From contig NZ_BMGI01000001.1 of NCBI RefSeq assembly GCF_014640115.1, positions 332,501 through 396,500 of the forward strand: a DNA stretch of 64,000 nt. Direction: 5' to 3'. Of the stretch, positions 9,510-14,442 are shown one piece after another. The notes beneath the pieces are model-generated. The model ran no database searches, was not told the origin of the DNA, and worked only from the letters and a program-made list of their open reading frames with translations. A program made the translations under genes and the position numbers. This DNA comes from Sinisalibacter lacisalsi. GTDB lineage: Bacteria; Pseudomonadota; Alphaproteobacteria; Rhodobacterales; Rhodobacteraceae. The number at the start of each line of letters is the position of its first letter. Position 1 is the first letter of the stretch.

Positions 9510-10457
9510 TTACTCGGCGGCGATCTGCGCCTCCATCGGCATCGCCTTGTTGGTCCAGGCGACCATGGAGCCATCATACATCTTGGCGTCCTTGTTGCCG
9601 AGGATTTCCGAAGAAACGAACCAGCCGATCGAGGCCCAGTGCCCGGTGTTGCAGAAGCTCACCTGGTCGCCCTCGGTCGGAACGCCGGCGGCCTGGTAGA
9701 GCTTGGCGAGGGTGTCGCTGTCGCGGAACATGCCGCCACCGTTGTCCGTCATCCAGCTCTGCGGCAGGTTGACCGCCCCGGGGATGGTGCCCGAGGCTTT
9801 CGCCGCGCCGTGACGGTTCACACCGAGATACTGGTCAGCGGTGCGGTTATCGACCATCAGCGCACCGCTGTCGGCGGCCGCCTGAACGTCTTCCTCGTTG
9901 AGCAGCATGTCTTCGCGCAGAGCGACGTTGAACGTCTTCGCCGCGATTTCCGGCATACCCTTTTCAAGCGGGTTCACGGGGTTCTTGTCGCCGTCAACTT
10001 CCGACAGGTAAGCCGCCATGCCGCCGTTCAGCACCGAAACTTCATCGTGCCCGAGCACCTTGAAGGACCAGTACATGCGCGTTGCCGTGCCCATGTCGGA
10101 CGAGCTCGAACCGGGGGCGACGAGCACGACGTGCGTATCGTTGTCGATCCCGAGGCTGCCGATATGTGCTGCGAGATCGGAAGGATCATCCGGGAACACG
10201 CCCGGAATACCATCTTTCGCAACACGCCAGCCGGACTTGCCGTAGTCGGTGTTGACTGCGCCGGGGATGTGCCCGCGCAGGTAATCGGTCTGGCCCCGCG
10301 CATCGACAAACACGACGCCGTCCTTGCCGATATTTTCCTTCACCCACGCCACGTCGACGAGCGGATCGGCTGCCATTGCCGGTCCGGCGATACCGGCCAT
10401 CACCATGATCGCCATTGAGGCCATCATGGCCTTCATCTTCTTCACCATAGACTTCAT
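9510..10457 (-). CDS. Exported two-domain rhodanese (sulfurtransferase)
   Basis: A 315-residue thiosulfate/3-mercaptopyruvate sulfurtransferase-type protein. The N-terminus is a Sec signal peptide ending at AMAA near residue 30. Two rhodanese domains follow; the first lacks the loop cysteine (VAPGSSSSDMGTA), as is normal for the structural domain, and the second has the active-site loop CNTGHWAS with Cys269. It would carry sulfur as a persulfide in the periplasm and pass it to an acceptor. It lies downstream of the three DsrE-like genes and upstream of the cytochrome in one operon. The true sulfur donor is unknown. Confidence 0.9.
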   Translation of the reverse strand: MKSMVKKMKAMMASMAIMVMAGIAGPAMAADPLVDVAWVKENIGKDGVVFVDARGQTDYLRGHIPGAVNTDYGKSGWRVAKDGIPGVFPDDPSDLAAHIGSLGIDNDTHVVLVAPGSSSSDMGTATRMYWSFKVLGHDEVSVLNGGMAAYLSEVDGDKNPVNPLEKGMPEIAAKTFNVALREDMLLNEEDVQAAADSGALMVDNRTADQYLGVNRHGAAKASGTIPGAVNLPQSWMTDNGGGMFRDSDTLAKLYQAAGVPTEGDQVSFCNTGHWASIGWFVSSEILGNKDAKMYDGSMVAWTNKAMPMEAQIAAE

Positions 10458-10496
10458 TTCTCAGTCCTCCCTTTTGGTCTGGTTCTGCGCATTCCG

Positions 10497-10685
10497 TCAG
10501 AGTGTCACGACCATGTCGGCCGAAAGCACCGCCTCGGCCACATCGGCCCAGGCTTGGGTGTCCTCCGGCGCGAGTCCGGAAACATCATGGCGCTCTACAT
10601 CATGCGCGGTTTCGATTTCCGTCACGGCTTCGGCGACGCGGTTCGCGTCGGGAAACAGCCCGGTCTTCAATTCGACGATCTTCAT
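10497..10685 (-). CDS. Small DsrH/TusB-like protein without cysteine
   Basis: A 62-residue cytoplasmic protein with a GAGGAAGGCGAGG ribosome-binding region. It ends in LSADMVVTL, matching the C-terminal strand of DsrE/F/H-type sulfur-relay subunits, and the two genes just upstream end in EADRVVNI and EAGRVVSL. There is no cysteine, so it cannot carry sulfur itself. By analogy with the TusBCD and DsrEFH hexamers it is probably the structural partner of the cysteine-bearing subunit encoded two genes upstream. The assignment rests on size, tail motif and position, not full-length similarity. Confidence 0.6.
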   Translation of the reverse strand: MKIVELKTGLFPDANRVAEAVTEIETAHDVERHDVSGLAPEDTQAWADVAEAVLSADMVVTL

Positions 10686-10698
10686 GCCCTCGCCTTCC

Positions 10699-10977
10699 TC
10701 AAATGTTCACCACGCGGTCGGCCTCTGAGATGGCCTTGCCCAGCGCGGCGGTGTCGAGAAACGGCAAATCTTCCGCCATTTCCGCAACGGTAGTTTCGGG
10801 TTCGATATCCGATAGCTCCAGAAGCTCTGCCTGCTCGGCGTTGGCCTCGGTGTCGGCCACCGGCTCGGTCATGAAAACGAACCGAACCTCGTGGCCGAAG
10901 ATCGTGAGCCCGGCGGCCACGCGCATCGCTTCGGTGTGATCGCGACGACCGAGCACGAGGATGTTCTTGGTGTCCAT
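10699..10977 (-). CDS. DsrE/DsrF-like sulfur-relay subunit without cysteine
   Basis: A 92-residue protein starting MDTKNILVLGRRDHTEAMRV, a Rossmann-like beta-alpha start as in DsrE-fold proteins, with helix-strand elements HEVRFVFMTEP and the family-type ending ISEADRVVNI. There are no cysteines. The middle is very acidic. GAGGAGAACGAT precedes the ATG, overlapping the end of the preceding gene's region. It is the middle gene of a triad that mirrors DsrE-F-H, and would be the second non-catalytic subunit. Confidence 0.65.
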   Translation of the reverse strand: MDTKNILVLGRRDHTEAMRVAAGLTIFGHEVRFVFMTEPVADTEANAEQAELLELSDIEPETTVAEMAEDLPFLDTAALGKAISEADRVVNI

Positions 10978-10987
10978 ATCGTTCTCC

Positions 10988-11278
10988 TCAGAGCGAAACC
11001 ACGCGCCCGGCCTCGGCCATGAGCGCGGAATTGATGGTCTGGCTGCCGCGTTCGACAGGGCAATCCAGCCCGGCCATGTGCAGATCCCAGGAATGCTCGC
11101 ACACCGCCACGCGCGCGGCGTTCTTGCTCGCGGCGGCAAAGGCCGGATCCACGAGCGCCTTCACACCGTCATTGGTCAGAAAGCAGCCCCAGGCTTTGCC
11201 CTTGTCCGAGAACGCGCGGCCGAGCGCCGCGGCGATCGGGGCGGCATCTGGCGAGGTGATATGAAAAAGCACATCCAT
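10988..11278 (-). CDS. DsrE-like sulfur-relay protein with candidate catalytic cysteines
   Basis: A 96-residue DsrE-fold protein with Cys32 (GCFLTNDGVKAL), Cys60 (VAVCEHSW) and Cys73 (LDCPVERGSQ). In TusD/DsrE the sulfur-carrying cysteine lies in the equivalent loop before a G-S-type turn and the final RVV strand. It ends EAGRVVSL like its two neighbours. It is the only cysteine-containing member of the triad, so it is the likely persulfide carrier, receiving sulfur from or giving it to TusA in the same operon. Cytoplasmic, no signal peptide. Which cysteine is active cannot be decided from sequence alone. Confidence 0.75.
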   Translation of the reverse strand: MDVLFHITSPDAAPIAAALGRAFSDKGKAWGCFLTNDGVKALVDPAFAAASKNAARVAVCEHSWDLHMAGLDCPVERGSQTINSALMAEAGRVVSL

Positions 11279-11298
11279 CGTCTTTTATTTCCTTTCGG

Positions 11299-11889
11299 TC
11301 ATGTCTCCGGCGCGAAGGCCACGGTTGCAACGCGGCCTCGTGCGAAATCCGAGAGGGCTGCCACGGTTGGCCCGGCACCCTCTGCATCCAACGTCATCGC
11401 GGCCAAGTTCATTGGCGCGGTAAAAACCTGCTCGCGGCTGAAAGCGCGTGGCCAGCCGTTGCGGCCTGTTTCGGCCCGACCCTCGAGTACGGAAACTTCG
11501 GCCTGCCCGGCGAGATGGACCAGGGCCGCCACCGCCCAGGCCTCGTTCGTGGGTTTTTCGGCTCCATCATAGATCACGAGGGTCTCGCGCCCGCTGAGCC
11601 CGACCGTGCCGAGAAGCCATCGCAGCTGCGAAAAGCCGATGGCGCGACCGGCTCCATCATCAAGCATCCAGGCGGCCGGCAGGCATCGCGCATCCGGCAG
11701 AGAGCCGGCAAGGCAATCGGCCTCGGCGCGAATGTCGAGCACCGCGACCGCGCCAGTTTCGGGCAGGGCGCCGACCCGTGACACGGGATCGGCGGACAGG
11801 GCACCCGGCGCACCGAGAGTCAGCGCGGCCAGCAGGGCAGGCGCGGCGGAGCCGGCGCCTTTCCCCGACGATGGCCGCGCAAGTCCCAT
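11299..11889 (-). CDS. Exported rhodanese-like protein lacking the catalytic cysteine
   Basis: A 196-residue protein with an N-terminal signal (SAAPALLAALTLGAPGALSA) and one rhodanese domain. DIRAEADCLAGSLPDARCLP matches the entry strand and helix, and LVIYDGAEKPTNEAWAVAAL the active-site loop, where Asp-Gly replaces the usual Cys. The fold is therefore retained but the persulfide-forming residue is missing; two other cysteines lie in the first third. It starts one base after the 90-aa gene stops. It may bind or present a partner rather than transfer sulfur; an alternative is that Cys in DARCLP has taken over. Confidence 0.7.
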   Translation of the reverse strand: MGLARPSSGKGAGSAAPALLAALTLGAPGALSADPVSRVGALPETGAVAVLDIRAEADCLAGSLPDARCLPAAWMLDDGAGRAIGFSQLRWLLGTVGLSGRETLVIYDGAEKPTNEAWAVAALVHLAGQAEVSVLEGRAETGRNGWPRAFSREQVFTAPMNLAAMTLDAEGAGPTVAALSDFARGRVATVAFAPET

Positions 11890-11890
11890 C

Positions 11891-12163
11891 TCAGCAGCCC
11901 CCGAACTTGATTTCGGGCGCGGCCACCACCCCGGCCACCGGCGGTGCGGGCGGGTTCTCGATGTAGTAGTCGATCAGTTCCGTCGCGGGCAGTTTGCCGA
12001 AGCCCCCGCCCACATCGATCATCGGCATCTCTTCCGCCGGCTGAGGCGTGTTCACCCGGGCGATGGTTTCCTCGTCGAGCGCGGCGAGCGGGAACGTGAC
12101 CCAGGCCACCCCGAGGCAAACGATCACACTCGCCGTGCAAAAGATGAAGCTGCTGCGGTCCAT
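11891..12163 (-). CDS. 90-aa membrane-anchored protein ending in Gly-Gly-Cys
   Basis: I do not recognise the family. The N-terminus (residues 5-28, FIFCTASVIVCLGVAWVTF) is a single hydrophobic anchor, and the rest is probably periplasmic, with a proline-rich stretch IENPPAPPVAG before the extreme C-terminus EIKFGGC. A terminal flexible arm with Gly-Gly-Cys resembles the GGCGG swinging arm of the sulfur carrier SoxY, although nothing else does. It sits between a 28-residue membrane peptide and the cysteine-less rhodanese in the sulfur operon, with a one-base gap to the latter. A membrane-tethered sulfur carrier is an attractive but unproven reading. Confidence 0.75.
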   Translation of the reverse strand: MDRSSFIFCTASVIVCLGVAWVTFPLAALDEETIARVNTPQPAEEMPMIDVGGGFGKLPATELIDYYIENPPAPPVAGVVAAPEIKFGGC

Positions 12164-12174
12164 TTCGTTCCCCC

Positions 12175-12261
12175 TCAGAGCGTGTCTTTGAGAAAGCTCA
12201 GGTACATCACGCCAAAGGCAATCACGGCGATGATGAGCTGTGCACCGGTTTCAAAATCCAT
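12175..12261 (-). CDS. 28-aa membrane micropeptide
   Basis: A very short frame, MDFETGAQLIIAVIAFGVMY followed by LSFLKDTL, with GAGGAGAAGACC immediately before its ATG. It fills the gap between the 69-aa and 90-aa genes exactly, starting 10 bp after the former stops and ending 11 bp before the latter begins. A single hydrophobic helix spans residues 8-24, with acidic residues at the N-terminus and Lys after it. The ribosome binding site, the neat fit and the helix support translation; function is unknown, possibly a small subunit of the YeeE/YedE transporter or of a membrane complex with its neighbours. Confidence 0.65.
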   Translation of the reverse strand: MDFETGAQLIIAVIAFGVMYLSFLKDTL

Positions 12262-12271
12262 GGTCTTCTCC

Positions 12272-12481
12272 TCAATCGCCACGATAGTGCCGGATCAGTT
12301 CGTTCACGCTCACGCCCTCGCCGGTGATCGGGTGCTCGACCTGAGGCGTGAAATGCGGCACGCCATCTCGGTCGGTCCGAAGGCTCTGGGGTGGGCTCAC
12401 CAGCGTGTAGGCAATGCCGACGACGGTGATGGCGAGCCCGGTCCAGGCGTAGGCGTGCATCAGGATGCGGGATGCGGTCAT
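12272..12481 (-). CDS. 69-aa single-pass membrane protein
   Basis: A small protein starting MTASRILMHAYAWTGLAITV, with one transmembrane helix (residues 10-29) followed by a hydrophilic tail containing FTPQVEHPITGEGVSVNELI. Family not recognised. The start was placed at this Met because it follows the tusA stop by 4 bp; a longer frame would overlap tusA. There is no cysteine. It is one of three consecutive tiny membrane proteins between tusA and the rhodanese gene, suggesting a membrane-associated complex. Confidence 0.75.
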   Translation of the reverse strand: MTASRILMHAYAWTGLAITVVGIAYTLVSPPQSLRTDRDGVPHFTPQVEHPITGEGVSVNELIRHYRGD

Positions 12482-12485
12482 GCCC

Positions 12486-12791
12486 TCAATCCTTCTGGAT
12501 GTAGACTTTCCAGCAGCGCGGCTCCTGGATCGTCTCAAGATGCTTGGCGCCCATCTCGTCGCACATCGGCGGCAGTGCTTCGACCGACGAGGGGTTGTCG
12601 AGGATCACTTCCACCACGTTGCCTGATCCAACCTGCCCAACGGCTTTCTTGGTCATCAGCTGCGGGCGGGGGCAGCTGTCACCGAGGCAATCCACGCTCT
12701 GCGCGATCGAAATCACCGTGCCGTTGCTCAGCTTGGCTTCGCCCACCGGGCCCGTGCTCTCGGCCGCTTTCTTCTTTCCGAAAAGTCCCAT
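12486..12791 (-). CDS. tusA: TusA-family sulfur carrier
   Basis: A 101-residue SirA/TusA/YedF-type protein. The signature CPRP (residues 40-43) has the persulfide-carrying Cys40, with an extra cysteine at 35. It has a Lys-rich N-terminal extension (MGLFGKKKAAE) and a core of the usual two-layer sandwich. TusA proteins accept sulfane sulfur and pass it to DsrE-type proteins; both partners are encoded here. It lies 28 bp after the second YeeE/YedE gene, the common pairing in which TusA receives sulfur imported by the transporter. Cytoplasmic, possibly membrane-associated through the basic extension. Confidence 0.9.
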   Translation of the reverse strand: MGLFGKKKAAESTGPVGEAKLSNGTVISIAQSVDCLGDSCPRPQLMTKKAVGQVGSGNVVEVILDNPSSVEALPPMCDEMGAKHLETIQEPRCWKVYIQKD

Positions 12792-12819
12792 TGTATCCTC
12801 CTGTCAAATCGTCCGCGCG

Positions 12820-13452
12820 TTATTCTGCGGGCTGTGCTGTTGCGGATTTGGCCTGTGCCAAGCGATGGCTCTCGGCCTGGCCGGCCTCCTTGCGGAGGAT
12901 GGCGCGGTAGATGTAGTAGAGCACGCCTGCCTGGATCAGCCCGAAGAAGATGGCGGGGATGCCGAACTTCTCCTGAAGCGTGGCGGCGTTCGCGTAGCCC
13001 AGTTGCAGGGCTTCGAAGTTCGGTTCGCCGGTCATCGAGGCCGGTGCGGGGGGCCAGTAGTTCGCCGACCACACGAGCGAGAACAGGAACATGCCGACGA
13101 AGGTGAAGATCAGGGCCCAGAGCGCCCCGACGTTGCCCTCACCGGTTTTGACCCAGGTGGAAACCGTGCAGGCACCGGCCAGCACCATGCCCACGCCGAA
13201 GATGAAGAGCCCGGCGAAGGTGTTGAGGCCGACGTCGAAATACATCGGGTTGCCCTCGCCGAAGGTGATGAACAGCGTGAACCCGATGGTCAGGATCATC
13301 ATCGCGACGAGCAGCGCCTTGGTGTTGCGATAGGTCTTGAACAACATCGCGTCACGCAATGCGGCGGTGTTGCAGAAGCGCGAGCGCTGCACCAGCACGC
13401 CGACGATCGAGCCGAAAAGGAAAGCGATAAGACAGGTTCCGATGGCGCTCAT
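12820..13452 (-). CDS. YeeE/YedE-family sulfur-compound transporter, half B
   Basis: A 210-residue inner-membrane protein with about five hydrophobic segments and the family cysteine motifs SRFCNTAA (Cys27) and LAGACTVSTW (Cys95). YeeE-type proteins bring thiosulfate or related sulfur species across the membrane by relaying them over conserved cysteines. Here the two halves of the usual 350-400-residue protein are separate genes, this one and the next upstream, 3 bp apart. The C-terminus is a soluble tail. The substrate (thiosulfate, polysulfide or other sulfane sulfur) cannot be told from sequence. Confidence 0.88.
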   Translation of the reverse strand: MSAIGTCLIAFLFGSIVGVLVQRSRFCNTAALRDAMLFKTYRNTKALLVAMMILTIGFTLFITFGEGNPMYFDVGLNTFAGLFIFGVGMVLAGACTVSTWVKTGEGNVGALWALIFTFVGMFLFSLVWSANYWPPAPASMTGEPNFEALQLGYANAATLQEKFGIPAIFFGLIQAGVLYYIYRAILRKEAGQAESHRLAQAKSATAQPAE

Positions 13453-13455
13453 TGG

Positions 13456-13953
13456 TCAGCCCTCCAGGATTTTCTTGTAGATCATCGAGCCGACCCAGGC
13501 GCCGGCGATGATGCCGCTGATCGCAAGGTAGCCGCCCATGTTCATCTCCGGGCCCATGCCGAAGAAGGTCGACACGTTGCACACGAAGGCGAGGCGAATG
13601 CCGATCCCCATGAGCAGACCGCCGATGGTGATCAGAACCCATTCCGAGACCCGGCGGGGGAAACGGATGTAGAATTCCTTGGCGATGATCGCGCTGACGA
13701 AAGCGCCGAACAGCATCCCGAGGCTGATGTAGATCTTCCAATAGGTCGGGTCGGGTTCGAACACGAGGGTCCAGAACGGCAGACGCTCGAGATCGTCACC
13801 CATGAAGCTCTGGGCAATGAGGCCCGTCATCATGGTTTCGCCGCCGCCCACCGTCCAGGCTCCGACGATCACGAAAAGGAAAATGTCCAGAACCGCGATG
13901 GCCACGAGGGCGATCACCGGATCAAGGGTCTTCTTGAAAAATTCGCTGGCCAA
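13456..13953 (-). CDS. YeeE/YedE-family sulfur-compound transporter, half A
   Basis: A 165-residue membrane protein with four or five hydrophobic segments and the motif IRLAFVCNVSTFFGM with Cys125, equivalent to one of the conserved cysteines of YeeE. It is the first gene of the operon; the preceding 180 bp hold the promoter region shared with the divergent RHH gene. An extended loop (residues 45-75, ERLPFWTLVFEPDPTYW) is unusual next to simple YeeE proteins. It presumably pairs with half B as in the two-part PmpA/PmpB-type transporters. Confidence 0.88.
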   Translation of the reverse strand: MASEFFKKTLDPVIALVAIAVLDIFLFVIVGAWTVGGGETMMTGLIAQSFMGDDLERLPFWTLVFEPDPTYWKIYISLGMLFGAFVSAIIAKEFYIRFPRRVSEWVLITIGGLLMGIGIRLAFVCNVSTFFGMGPEMNMGGYLAISGIIAGAWVGSMIYKKILEG

Positions 13954-14053
13954 GGCGTCCTCCCATTGCCGCTCACGACATTTGTTTTGGCGTTCACAAA
14001 AAGGTTAGGAAGCTCCTGTCCCGCGGTGGTAGTAATATATGCAAACATTTTGG

Positions 14054-14071
14054 CCTCGCGCGCGCGCGAGG
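14054..14071. promoter_or_regulatory. Perfect 18-bp CG-alternating palindrome
   Basis: CCTCGCGCGCGCGCGAGG lies midway between the divergent sulfur-operon start and the RHH gene, just beside an AT-rich stretch (AATATATGCAAACATTTT, 14034-14052). Its position suits an operator or a two-way transcription barrier; alternating CG could also adopt Z-DNA. No T run follows on either strand, so it is not a normal terminator. Confidence 0.45.
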
Positions 14072-14136
14072 GGAGTCGGGAACATCTAACCACATGAAAA
14101 GACGGCGAAAATGCTGCTCGCGGAGGAGGTGAAGTA

Positions 14137-14442
14137 ATGTCGATTTATGTTGAGATTGAACCTGAAGACTTCCTCGGGCACATGTTCAACGCCTGTTCCA
14201 TCGACCAGGTGAGCGAGTTTCGCCCCGAAAAGCGCGGCTTCCGAATCCACGGCCACAGCACGACGATCCGGCTTGAACGGGTGTTCTGGACGGTGCTGGA
14301 AGACATGTCGGACCGTATGGGCGTGACCCTGCCGCAACTGATCTGCCGTATCCACGATCAATGCCTGGTGGCGAACGACAAGAACATCTCGTCCTGCCTG
14401 CGTGTGATCTGCATGAAATACATGAACATCTACGCGCTCTGA
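14137..14442 (+). CDS. Ribbon-helix-helix (RHH_4-type) DNA-binding protein
   Basis: A 101-residue protein. Residues about 35-97 match the RHH_4 pattern: a strand with HGHSTTIRLERVFW, a first helix DMSDRMGVTLPQLICRIHD, and a second with NDKNISSCLRVICM. Such proteins bind DNA as dimers. The N-terminal 30 residues (EPEDFLGHMFNACSIDQ) are unusual for the family. The gene is divergent from the sulfur operon, so it may regulate it, though RHH_4 genes are widespread. A good ribosome binding site, GGAGGAGGTG, precedes the ATG. Its 3' end overlaps the end of the convergent dnaE2 by 13 bp. Confidence 0.75.
   Translation: MSIYVEIEPEDFLGHMFNACSIDQVSEFRPEKRGFRIHGHSTTIRLERVFWTVLEDMSDRMGVTLPQLICRIHDQCLVANDKNISSCLRVICMKYMNIYAL

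Noticed and set aside
12544-14097. 517-codon plus-strand open frame
   Set aside because: Antisense to tusA and the YeeE/YedE genes; composition shows it is a shadow.
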